A stretch of DNA of 7,283 nt from Candidatus Rhabdochlamydia sp. (GCA_030043815.1 JASHWX010000029.1:1-7283), one strand, 5' to 3'; counted from the first letter of the stretch, positions 1 to 5,833 are shown. Numbers and translations are program-made. The notes: generated from the letters alone by a model not told the origin.

Positions 1-1
1 A

Positions 2-655
2 GGGGAATTGCAGCTCGGGATCGAAGAGAACGGGATCGAGTCGTGCGAAGCGCTCCTGCTCGCCCGCCATTTCATGCATTTAAGGGTTTATCAATACTCG
101 TCTGTGAAGGCATACAAATTCCATCTCGCCCGGTTCATGCAGGCATTCTATGCTTCCGGGAACTATTTAGCGGATTTAGAGCATTACTTGTCGCAAAGCG
201 ACAATGAAGTCCTCACGGCACTCAAAAAATGCGCAAAGGATCCTGAGGCGCCTGGACACCTCGACGCCGATTCTCTGCTTAAGAGGGAAAAACGGTTCAA
301 GGCAGTCGCTTTGAAAGAGGGGATAGGGGAGAGCGAGCTCAAAGAGATCCAATCGGAGCTTGGCCTTCCCCCTGATGCCCTATTTTGGGAACCCTTCATC
401 CACAAATCCTCGCATTCGGGTTTTTCTTTCCCCGTCCAAATGAAATCGGGAGTGATCGTCCCTGCGTCTGAGCTCTCTAAAATTTCCATTCCTCACCTAA
501 GCATGCAATGGGCCTATATTGCTCCGCAATATGAGGTCGCTTTCCGTTCGATCATGGAGAAGAGTATACACAGAGTGATTCAAAAGTTGGAATTTGGCAA
601 AGCCAGCGCCCAGAATTTGAGCCAGGCGCAGCCGATGCCGAAGGAGCGCCTGTGA
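2..655 (+). CDS. HD-superfamily phosphohydrolase, C-terminal part (5' end outside window)
   Basis: The frame is open to the left window edge, so this is the last 217 residues of a longer protein. A TTG at position 8 sits one base after AGGGGA, but I do not take it as the start because homology-like sequence precedes it. The stretch LGIEENGIESCEALLLAR followed by HFMHLRVYQYSSVKAYKFHL resembles the helical region after the catalytic HD domain in COG1078 (SAMHD1/dGTPase-like) phosphohydrolases, which usually reads ESLLLARYxMxxxVYxHxxxxAY. The metal-binding HD residues would lie upstream and cannot be checked, so activity and substrate are inferred from family only. The rest is soluble with no membrane segments. 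The final ~29 codons, from IHRVIQKLEF on, are encoded by the inverted-repeat element at 565-737, so the native C-terminus was probably replaced or extended by an insertion. The transporter gene lies 83 bp downstream on the same strand. Confidence 0.7.
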   Translation, partial: GELQLGIEENGIESCEALLLARHFMHLRVYQYSSVKAYKFHLARFMQAFYASGNYLADLEHYLSQSDNEVLTALKKCAKDPEAPGHLDADSLLKREKRFKAVALKEGIGESELKEIQSELGLPPDALFWEPFIHKSSHSGFSFPVQMKSGVIVPASELSKISIPHLSMQWAYIAPQYEVAFRSIMEKSIHRVIQKLEFGKASAQNLSQAQPMPKERL

Positions 656-737
656 AGGCACAGGTGCGATTGAGGCAGGTCTCAAAGTCTGGGATGATGG
701 CGCAGCCAAAGCCCACTTTCGAATCACGAGGTGTATA
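565..737. repeat. Palindromic MITE-like element, copy 1
   Basis: The 173-bp segment starts TATACAC and ends GTGTATA, and its two halves pair with each other almost throughout. Over the outer 26 positions the ends match at 21 (shared GTGATTC and AAAGT blocks). Further in, CCCAGAATTTGAG on the left pairs with the complement of CTCAAAGTCTGGG on the right. The centre is a hairpin: CCTGTG (649-654), AAGG, CACAGG (659-664). The segment GAATTTGAGCCAGGCG at 613, 48 bases from the left end, recurs as GAATTTGAACCAGGCG at 5161, 47 bases from the left end of the second element. No transposase is encoded, so any mobility would be in trans. The element overlaps the 3' end of the HD gene and reaches to within one base of the transporter start codon. 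The structure is read directly; the MITE-like label is inference. Confidence 0.7.
728..731 (+). promoter_or_regulatory. Ribosome binding site of the transporter, inside the repeat element
   Basis: GAGG lies 7 bases before the ATG at 739 and supports that start. It sits inside the right terminal arm of the palindromic element, so the translation signal of the transporter is repeat-derived and could be hidden if the long RNA hairpin folds. Confidence 0.5.
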
Positions 738-738
738 A

Positions 739-1986
739 ATGTTTCTCTCCGCTCTGAAGAACTTTTCGAAGACGGAACGGCTCTTTGTTCTGTTCGCCTT
801 GCTCACTGGATTTTTTATCAACTGCGACTACTCGATCATCCGCCCTGTCAGCAACGCCGTTTTTTTAAGCGCTTATGGCTCTAAACTCTTTCCCTATGCA
901 TGGCTTGCGACAGTCCCGCTCAATCTCCTCATTGTCGCGCTATATAATAAGTATCTGCCGCGCTTTGGATGCTTTAAAATGCTCGCCTGCATCGCTGGCG
1001 CAATTACATTTTTCAATCTCTTTTGCGCTATATTCTTGCAGCATATCGCATGGCTTCCCTTTTTCTTTTATCTCTGGAAGGAAATTTATATCATGCTGAT
1101 GTTCCAGCAGCTGTGGTCGGTGATCCACTCGACCATCTCCTTTGACAAGGCTAAGTACTTATACGGCTTTTTCTTCGGTTTCGGGGCATTAGGTGCTGTC
1201 TTGGGAAGCATCCTCCCAGGTTTTTTTGCAGTGAAAGTAGGCTCCGAAACGCTCCTATACGCTACACTGCCGATCTACCTCGCGCTGACAACATGTTATT
1301 ACTTTGCGCTTAAAGCGACAAAGGAAGGCGTCGGGATGAAGCTCGACGACCAAAAAGAGCGCACCTCGCTGCAAGCTTTCGGCCATGGGGTGAAAATGAT
1401 CGGCGCATCGCGCTACCTGACCTTTATCCTCTTGATCGTCGTCTTGATGCAAGTCTCATCGACACTCATCGATTTTCAGTTCAATCACATGCTCGAAAGA
1501 ACGATCTTCGACAAAGACCTCCGCACCCAGTACACAGGACGGATGCTCGGCATCGTCCATGCCGCAACGATCTCTCTGCAGCTCTTTGGCAGCTTCCTCT
1601 TAGTCCATTTTTTAGGCATCAAGCGCAGCCATTTCCTCATTCCCTTTCTCTTGTGCTTGAACAGCGTCGCTTTCCAATTTTTCCCCTTCTTCGGGGTGAT
1701 TTCCTTTGCCTACGTCTCAATCAAGAGCTGCGACTTTTCCCTATTCGGGATCATCAAAGAAATGCTCTACATTCCCTTAAAACCCGATGAAAAATTCCGC
1801 GCCAAGGCCATCATCGACGTCTTTGCTTACCGATCCTCTAAAGCGATCGCTTCGGCCCTGATCTTAGGCTTGCAAGCCTTCATCCCTTTCTTGAATTGGA
1901 TCAGCATTGCGCTGTTTGCCCTTTGGCTTGTTATCATAGCTTTTACTCGTCAAAAAATAGACAAAGTCCTAAAAAGAGAAGCATGA
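739..1986 (+). CDS. ATP/ADP-translocase-like (TLC/COG3202) membrane transporter
   Basis: This is a 415-residue integral inner-membrane protein with about 11-12 hydrophobic segments, at roughly residues 13-31, 50-71, 78-101, 105-131, 143-165, 171-191, 225-245, 266-291, 296-318, 363-383 and 384-402. The pattern fits the MFS-like NTP-translocase group. IIRPVSNAVFLSAYG near residue 33 resembles the LRPVRDALFLSAFG motif. LWKEIYIMLMFQQLW (112-126), a glycine-rich segment FFGFGALGAVLGSILPG (145-161) and KEMLYIPLKPDEKFRAKAIID (340-360) match the family's later signatures. Classical chlamydial nucleotide transporters are nearer 500 residues, so this is a shorter, divergent member. The substrate (nucleotide, cofactor or other anion) cannot be assigned. 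Its stop overlaps the malic enzyme start as ATGA, which suggests coupled translation. The first 17 or so residues are charged and probably cytoplasmic. Confidence 0.75.
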   Translation: MFLSALKNFSKTERLFVLFALLTGFFINCDYSIIRPVSNAVFLSAYGSKLFPYAWLATVPLNLLIVALYNKYLPRFGCFKMLACIAGAITFFNLFCAIFLQHIAWLPFFFYLWKEIYIMLMFQQLWSVIHSTISFDKAKYLYGFFFGFGALGAVLGSILPGFFAVKVGSETLLYATLPIYLALTTCYYFALKATKEGVGMKLDDQKERTSLQAFGHGVKMIGASRYLTFILLIVVLMQVSSTLIDFQFNHMLERTIFDKDLRTQYTGRMLGIVHAATISLQLFGSFLLVHFLGIKRSHFLIPFLLCLNSVAFQFFPFFGVISFAYVSIKSCDFSLFGIIKEMLYIPLKPDEKFRAKAIIDVFAYRSSKAIASALILGLQAFIPFLNWISIALFALWLVIIAFTRQKIDKVLKREA

Positions 1987-3587
1987 ATTCTATCAAACTG
2001 ACATTAAAACCGAGCGAAATCTTAGATAATCCGCTGATCAACAAAGGCACTGCTTTTACACAAGAAGAAAGGGACTCGCTAGGACTGCACGGCCTGCTTC
2101 CTTATCACGTCTCCAGCATTGAGGAGCAGGTCGTCCGGCGCTATGCCAATTTCATGGAGAGGCCGAGCCAGCTTGCGAAGTACACCTTTCTCTCCAGCTT
2201 GCAAAACCGCAATGAAATCCTCTTTTATCGCCTTGTCTTAGAGCACATCTCGGAAATGCTCCCGCTCATCTACACGCCTACAGTAGGGGAAGTATCGCTC
2301 GACTACAGCTTGCTGTATCATCAACATCGGGGCATTTATCTTTCCTATCCCTTAAAAGATAAGATCGACGAGATCATTGCCCATCTGCCGAATCCTGATA
2401 TTGACGTCGTCGTCGCCACTGACGGGGAGAGGATTTTGGGCCTTGGAGATGTCGGCGTCGGGGGGATGGCGATCCCGCTGGGTAAACTGGCCCTTTACAC
2501 GCTCTTTGGCGGGATCCATCCCGCAAGGTCGCTTCCCATCATGCTCGACGTCGGTACGAACAATCAGGAATTGCTTAACAATCCGCTCTATATCGGCTGG
2601 AGGCATCCCCGCATCAGCGGTGATGAGTACTATGCCTTTGTCGATGCATTTGTCAAAGCGTTGAAAAAAAGGTTTCCCAAAGTGCTGTTGCAATGGGAAG
2701 ATTTTGCAAAACCGCATGCGCGTCCGCTTCTAGAAAAGTACCGCGGCCAAATTTGTTCGTTCAACGATGACATTCAAGGGACAGCAGCTGTTGTGCTCGG
2801 AGGCATTTTAAGCGCTCTTAAACATAATAAAAAACAGCTTAAAGCACAAAAGATCGCCATGCTTGGCGGAGGATCGGCAGGGCTTGGCATCGCCAATCTG
2901 ATCGTCCATGCGATGATGCTGGGCGGATTAAGTGAGAAGGAAGCCCGCAAGAATTTTTACATCGTCGATATCGACGGCTTGATCCATACAAAGCTCGACC
3001 GCATCGATCACGAGCAGATGAAATTTGCTCACAATTTTGATGAAGTGAAAGGGTGGGCCCGATCGCCCCACGGTAAGATCGCCCTGCTTGAAGTGATCCA
3101 GCACGCAAAACCCACCATTTTGATCGGCGTATCGGCGCAGCCTAATGCCTTCACTGAAGACATCGTCAAAACCATGGCAAGCTATACACAAAGACCGATC
3201 ATTTTCCCTCTGTCCAATCCGACATCCCGCTCAGAGGCAAAACCCGAAGATTTAATCCGATGGACAAATGGCAATGCGATCATCGCAACAGGCAGTCCAT
3301 TTCCTGGCGTGCCCCAGTGCAACAATGTCTACATTTTCCCAGGAGTGGGACTTGGCGTCGTGGCGAGCGGAGCACAACAAGTCACGGATGAAATGTTCAT
3401 CCGCGCCGCCGAAGTGCTCAGCGAGCATTCGCCCCTGTTAAAAGATCCACAAGCGGGACTCTTTCCCGATTTGGAAAAGCTCCGCGAGGTGAGCCGCGCC
3501 ATTGCAATTGCCGTCGGAGCATCCGCTGAGCGCGTCGATCGCAAAATGTGGTTCCCCGATTATCCCACTTATACCAAAACAGCTTGA
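1983..3587 (+). CDS. maeA: NAD-dependent malic enzyme (oxaloacetate-decarboxylating)
   Basis: This 534-residue cytoplasmic enzyme converts malate plus NAD to pyruvate, CO2 and NADH, linking C4 acids from the TCA cycle to pyruvate. It is of the long SfcA/MaeA type (about 565 residues in E. coli). Visible signatures are YTPTVG at residue 97 (catalytic Tyr97), the GGMAIPLGKLALYT segment with the catalytic Lys at about 168, metal ligands in WEDF (Glu239, Asp240) and FNDD (Asp262/263), the nucleotide-binding loop GGGSAGLG at 295-302, and the late block FPLSNPTSRSEA followed by ATGSPFPGV. I chose the ATG at 1983 because it overlaps the transporter stop (ATGA). The upstream in-frame ATG at 1896 would add 29 residues lying wholly inside the transporter gene with no homology. 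The 3' end overlaps tpx on the other strand. NAD rather than NADP preference is inferred from resemblance to MaeA; the gene symbol follows from the same. Confidence 0.93.
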   Translation: MNSIKLTLKPSEILDNPLINKGTAFTQEERDSLGLHGLLPYHVSSIEEQVVRRYANFMERPSQLAKYTFLSSLQNRNEILFYRLVLEHISEMLPLIYTPTVGEVSLDYSLLYHQHRGIYLSYPLKDKIDEIIAHLPNPDIDVVVATDGERILGLGDVGVGGMAIPLGKLALYTLFGGIHPARSLPIMLDVGTNNQELLNNPLYIGWRHPRISGDEYYAFVDAFVKALKKRFPKVLLQWEDFAKPHARPLLEKYRGQICSFNDDIQGTAAVVLGGILSALKHNKKQLKAQKIAMLGGGSAGLGIANLIVHAMMLGGLSEKEARKNFYIVDIDGLIHTKLDRIDHEQMKFAHNFDEVKGWARSPHGKIALLEVIQHAKPTILIGVSAQPNAFTEDIVKTMASYTQRPIIFPLSNPTSRSEAKPEDLIRWTNGNAIIATGSPFPGVPQCNNVYIFPGVGLGVVASGAQQVTDEMFIRAAEVLSEHSPLLKDPQAGLFPDLEKLREVSRAIAIAVGASAERVDRKMWFPDYPTYTKTA

Positions 3588-4072
3588 AGCGCTTTGTCGT
3601 AATTAGGCTCTTGTGTAATTTCAGGGACCTGTTCAGTATAAACCACATGGTCGTTCTCATCGAGGACAACGACCGCCCTCGCGCAGATGCCTGCAAGCGG
3701 GCCTGTTTCAATCAAGACCCCGTAATCTTTCGCGAAATCTTTGTTGCGCATCATCGATAAGGTGACAATATTTTTTGCATTTTCATGAGTGCAAAATCGC
3801 TTTTGCGCAAAAGGGGAATCCGCTGAAACGACGAGTACGCTCACTTCAGGATGCGACTTGATCGCCTCGTCGAATTTTTTCGATGAGAGGGAGCAAACAG
3901 ACGTGTCTAAACTCGGAACGATCGAGATGATTTTGCGCTTGCCTTTGAAATCTTTCAGAGACAGGTCGTTGAGATCGCTATTGACTAAGCTAAAATCGGG
4001 AGCTTTTGAGCCGATAGCGGGAAGTGCGCCACTCGTGCGGATCGGTTTGCCTTTCAGTGTCACTTCAGCCAT
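3569..4072 (-). CDS. tpx: Thiol peroxidase (2-Cys peroxiredoxin, Tpx type)
   Basis: This 167-residue cytoplasmic peroxiredoxin reduces hydrogen and alkyl peroxides using thioredoxin, with full-length family size. The N-terminus has VTLKGKPIRTSG. The active site is SLDTSVC with the peroxidatic Cys60 and the conserved Thr57 three residues before it. The resolving Cys94 lies in SADSPFAQKRFC, the Tpx hallmark that separates it from AhpC and BCP. The late segment GPLAGICARAVVVLDENDHV is also typical. The ATG is preceded by CGGAGG (4077-4082 on the plus strand as CCTCCG) with 4-base spacing, fixing the start. The gene is convergent with the malic enzyme, the coding ends overlapping by 19 bp, and divergent from the hypothetical gene at 4146 across a 73-bp AT-rich spacer. 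It probably protects the intracellular bacterium from host oxidative stress. Confidence 0.95.
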   Translation of the reverse strand: MAEVTLKGKPIRTSGALPAIGSKAPDFSLVNSDLNDLSLKDFKGKRKIISIVPSLDTSVCSLSSKKFDEAIKSHPEVSVLVVSADSPFAQKRFCTHENAKNIVTLSMMRNKDFAKDYGVLIETGPLAGICARAVVVLDENDHVVYTEQVPEITQEPNYDKALQAVLV

Positions 4073-4082
4073 GTTTCCTCCG

Positions 4083-4133
4083 TTGATTTAAATTTTAAGA
4101 ATATATTAATATTTACTCCAACTTTTTTCCAAG
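4083..4133. promoter_or_regulatory. AT-rich divergent promoter region
   Basis: This short spacer separates tpx (leftward) from the gene at 4146 (rightward), so both promoters must lie here or inside the genes. It is very AT-rich, with TTGATT at 4083 and several TATTAA/TTAAAA hexamers. No -35/-10 pair stands out as better than the background on either strand. The regulatory role is inferred mainly from gene orientation. Confidence 0.35.
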
Positions 4134-4140
4134 AAAGGAG
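4134..4140 (+). promoter_or_regulatory. Strong ribosome binding site selecting a GTG start
   Basis: AAAGGAG lies 5 bases before GTG at 4146. This is the main reason to accept the non-ATG start and to consider the unrecognised gene real. Confidence 0.6.
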
Positions 4141-4145
4141 TTAGC

Positions 4146-4670
4146 GTGAAGGAAAATTCCTGTGAGACCGCCGCCGTCCGTATATCTATCTGGATCGGAA
4201 AAGACAAAGATAACCTGCTGTGCTTCAAGCCCCAATTTCCGCATGCTTTTTTAAAAAAGTACAAATGCGATCTCGTCATGCCCCCTCGCATCCCTTCACA
4301 AGTCAAGCAGCTTCCCATGCAAGGGTATGCGCTTAGGAAAAAAAAGGGCTCTAAGCAACGCTTGATTACAAAAAACCATCAGTCATTGAAAGTTGCCGTA
4401 GACCCTGCATCCTGCTGCGTGAACCAAAGATACTGCGCTCCGATGCTGCCAAAGCTCTTTTCTTGGCGGCTCAAAGAACAGGCGGTCGTCCGAAAACGGC
4501 TCAAGATCATCTCCAAGCAAAAACCTGCCGGCCCGAAGCGCCACGACGTCGTACCCCTCTCTTCCTCCAAAAAACCTGAACCCATTAATAATCCTTATAT
4601 TGAAGAAATGAATAAAGTTAATGAGGAACGGCATTTTCAAATAGATAGAGTAATTAAATATTTAAATTGA
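4146..4670 (+). CDS. Hypothetical basic protein, unrecognised
   Basis: This 174-residue protein with a GTG start shows no family I recognise. It is strongly basic, with Lys/Arg clusters such as RKKKGSKQRLITK (64-76) and WRLKEQAVVRKRLKIISKQK (107-126). It has six cysteines (6, 26, 41, 90, 91, 97), including a CC pair. The tail PEPINNPYIEEMNKVNEERHFQIDRVIKYLN is more polar and probably helical. There is no signal peptide or membrane segment. The charge suggests nucleic-acid binding or a secreted effector, but that is a guess. Support for coding is the good ribosome binding site and an open frame of 174 codons. The stop is followed at once by the promoter of the next gene, so it is probably a single-gene transcript. 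It marks the change from housekeeping to accessory content. Confidence 0.6.
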   Translation: MKENSCETAAVRISIWIGKDKDNLLCFKPQFPHAFLKKYKCDLVMPPRIPSQVKQLPMQGYALRKKKGSKQRLITKNHQSLKVAVDPASCCVNQRYCAPMLPKLFSWRLKEQAVVRKRLKIISKQKPAGPKRHDVVPLSSSKKPEPINNPYIEEMNKVNEERHFQIDRVIKYLN

Positions 4671-4672
4671 TA

Positions 4673-4701
4673 TTGCATAATTTTCCTTTATTTGTTATAA
4701 T
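4673..4701 (+). promoter_or_regulatory. Extended -10 promoter of the first paralog gene
   Basis: TTGCAT (4673-4678) and a perfect TATAAT (4696-4701) are separated by exactly 17 bases. The -10 is preceded by TG at 4693-4694, giving the extended motif TGTTATAAT. The expected transcript start near 4708 would leave a leader of only ~16 bases, just enough for the AAAGGAT ribosome binding site at 4711-4717. The -35 is weak (3 of 6), which the extended -10 would compensate. Confidence 0.65.
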
Positions 4702-4723
4702 TATAATAAAAAAGGATAATTAT

Positions 4724-5113
4724 ATGATTCCTCAACTACCACCTATTTCTTCTTTCAACAAAAGAAAAGATCGGGAAGAAGATCCTATCAATCCAAAAAG
4801 ACAAGCCTTGGAGCTGCCGCCCGCTCCGATTTCTCCTGAAAAAGCTCCTCGTGATTTAATCATCGAAAGCCCCTTGGATAATGATACCCTATGCCATGCA
4901 GTGAGACGAAATCTTTTCCTCAAGAAGTCATCATGGCAATATGCTGAACTCTCTCAGCGGGATCGGCGCAAGGCGGAAACTCACCCAGAACAAAAAGCCG
5001 CTTATATTGAACGTGCAGATGAATACAACAATCAGTGGTTTGAGTCCCTTGTGATGAGAGCAAGGGTTAAGACTGCGATTGCACGAGTTTTGAGTTATGA
5101 TCACATCAAATAA
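4724..5113 (+). CDS. Small hypothetical protein, tandem paralog A
   Basis: This 129-residue protein belongs to no family I recognise. The start is the ATG at 4724: it follows AAAGGAT with a suitable gap, and the promoter at 4673-4701 excludes the upstream in-frame TTG at 4667. Residues 1-33 are rich in Pro, Lys and Arg and probably disordered, with KRK and PKR basic clusters. Residues 34-123 form a block shared without gaps with the gene at 5353 (39 of 90 identical): APISPEKAPR at 34-43, DTL, VRRNLF at 60-65, YAELSQRD at 73-80 and AAYIERADEYNNQWF at 92-106. The spacing of Tyr, Leu and Arg suggests a small helical domain. There is no signal peptide or membrane segment. Its lineage-restricted look and neighbours make a secreted effector possible but unproven. 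Confidence 0.65.
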   Translation: MIPQLPPISSFNKRKDREEDPINPKRQALELPPAPISPEKAPRDLIIESPLDNDTLCHAVRRNLFLKKSSWQYAELSQRDRRKAETHPEQKAAYIERADEYNNQWFESLVMRARVKTAIARVLSYDHIK

Positions 5114-5158
5114 TATACTGCGACCGTTCAAAAAGAGTGAAAATGCCAAGGAGGCGCC

Positions 5159-5341
5159 GTGAATTTGAACCAGGCGAAGCCGGCGCTGCTGCGGACACTT
5201 GCAAAAGAGCGGGGGTTCGCTCTTTTGCAAGGGAAGCAGGCTCAACTTGAACAAGTTGAGCGATGCAGGCGGGTTAAAATTCACTGGCTGTCCGACGCTG
5301 GCAGATTCACACTTTTTGAGCGGGAGCAGTATAAAATTTAA
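5159..5341 (+). CDS. Questionable 60-residue reading frame inside the palindromic element
   Basis: A GTG start follows a perfect AAGGAGG (5148-5154) by 4 bases, and the frame MNLNQAKPALLRTLAKERG... runs through the element to a stop that overlaps the next gene's ribosome binding site. Against coding, nearly all of it is palindromic sequence, so the protein is the by-product of hairpins, and I recognise no family. The equivalent part of the element at 613 encodes NLSQAQP in the same phase, at the tail of the HD gene. That may reflect shared DNA rather than selection on protein. Confidence 0.2.
   Translation: MNLNQAKPALLRTLAKERGFALLQGKQAQLEQVERCRRVKIHWLSDAGRFTLFEREQYKI
5198..5231. repeat. Perfect inverted repeat, 14-bp arms, 6-base loop
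   Basis: CTTGCAAAAGAGCG (5198-5211) and its exact complement CGCTCTTTTGCAAG (5218-5231) flank the loop GGGGTT. It would form a very stable RNA or cruciform hairpin. It is followed by GGAAGC rather than a run of T, so it is not a standard intrinsic terminator in the rightward direction. Confidence 0.85.
5240..5261. repeat. Perfect 22-bp palindrome with AA centre
   Basis: GCTCAACTTG (5240-5249) and CAAGTTGAGC (5252-5261) are exact complements separated by two bases. It lies 8 bases after the first hairpin in the middle of the element. Besides RNA folding, a palindrome of this size could be a dimeric protein binding site. Confidence 0.8.
5306..5335 (+). promoter_or_regulatory. Candidate outward promoter in the right arm of the element
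   Basis: TTCACA (5306-5311, 5 of 6 to the -35 consensus) and TATAAA (5330-5335, 5 of 6 to the -10) are separated by 18 bases and point at paralog B. The inverted left arm holds a matching leftward pair, TTCACT and TATATT, also 18 apart. The expected start near 5342 falls inside the ribosome binding site AAAGGA (5340-5345), which weakens the case that this drives the gene. Confidence 0.4.
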
Positions 5342-5352
5342 AGGAAAATAAT

Positions 5353-5700
5353 ATGGCAATTAATCCCACGACACGAGCTCCCATTTCTCCAGATAAAGCC
5401 CCTCGAAACTTACAAGTCATCCCCAAAATACGCCATGATACATTGAATAAATCTGTGAGACGAGCGCTTTTTACCGAAAGTGCAATCCGTGAATATCATG
5501 AGCTCTATCAAAGGGACCTCAGTTTGGCAGATGGTAACCCGCATCAATGGGGCGCTTATTACAAACGTGCACATGAATACGCCGATCAACTTTTTAGCTG
5601 CCAGAAAATGAAAAAGAAGCTGAAGTCTGAGATTAGACTCTCTTTAAAAAATGATGGCGTTGTGCAAAACCCAAATAGCCGCTTGCCAGCGAATCCGTAA
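5353..5700 (+). CDS. Small hypothetical protein, tandem paralog B
   Basis: This 115-residue protein is a paralog of the gene at 4724, aligned without gaps over residues 9-98 (39 of 90 identical): APISPDKAPR at 9-18, HDTLNKSVRRALF at 28-40, YHELYQRD at 48-55, and AYYKRAHEYADQLF at 68-81. It lacks most of the Pro/Lys-rich N-terminal extension of paralog A (25 residues shorter there) and ends in a different, polar tail. The start is ATG at 5353 after AAAGGA (5340-5345) with 7-base spacing. No signal peptide or membrane segment is visible. Function is unknown. The pair probably arose by tandem duplication, with the palindromic element now lying between the copies. Confidence 0.65.
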   Translation: MAINPTTRAPISPDKAPRNLQVIPKIRHDTLNKSVRRALFTESAIREYHELYQRDLSLADGNPHQWGAYYKRAHEYADQLFSCQKMKKKLKSEIRLSLKNDGVVQNPNSRLPANP

Positions 5701-5735
5701 ACCTAAAGGATAGGAATCGAGTAGAAGGGGGTGGA

Positions 5736-5801
5736 TTAAGCCCTCGTCCCATTCGGAGTTTTTCCGTTGAGAGAACGATGGGGACGTCGTTTTTCACATT
5801 C
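5736..5801 (-). pseudogene. Remnant of integrase-type transposase C-terminus
   Basis: Read on the minus strand, the frame ending at the TAA at 5736-5738 encodes ECEKRRPHRSLNGKTPNGTRA. The core RPHRSLNGKTP (within 5754-5792) matches the C-terminal signature of rve-type transposases of the IS3/IS481 group, where RPHxSLxxxTP follows the catalytic Glu helix. Upstream codons in this frame run into the end of the F-box-like gene and do not look like transposase, so only about 20 codons remain. The 35 bases to the left (5701-5735) may contain the IS end, but no matching second end is visible in the window. Confidence 0.5.
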
Positions 5802-5833
5802 GCTAGAGTTTTGCAACTGGCTCATCCTCTTAA

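Larger units (their letters stand above)
5114..5333. repeat. Palindromic MITE-like element, copy 2, with two central hairpins
   Basis: The 220-bp segment starts TATACTGC and ends GCAGTATA. The terminal 35 bases of each end are inverted copies matching at 29 positions without gaps, and the match resumes further in at GTGAATTTGAACC (left, 5159) against the complement of GGGTTAAAATTCAC (right). The centre (5198-5261) holds two perfect hairpins. A transcript would form one long imperfect stem capped by a two-hairpin head, like a three-way junction. It begins directly after the stop codon of paralog A and ends 19 bases before paralog B. No transposase is present. TA at the very ends would fit insertion at TA dinucleotides, but no clear target duplication is visible. 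It is related to the element at 565-737 by position and sequence of the GAATTTGA.CCAGGCG block. Confidence 0.75.

Noticed and set aside
734..739. TATAAA at the right end of the first element as a -10 promoter for the transporter
   Set aside because: It overlaps the start codon, so transcription from it would begin inside the gene.
1896..1982. Upstream ATG giving a 563-residue malic enzyme
   Set aside because: The extra 29 residues are read out of frame from the transporter gene and lack family similarity. The ATGA overlap at 1983 is the better start.
2352..2717. Minus-strand open frame of 121 codons within the malic enzyme gene
   Set aside because: It lies wholly opposite conserved catalytic blocks of malic enzyme and has no recognisable product.
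5198..5231. Intrinsic terminator for paralog A
   Set aside because: The stem is strong, but no T-run follows on either strand, and it is part of a larger palindromic element.
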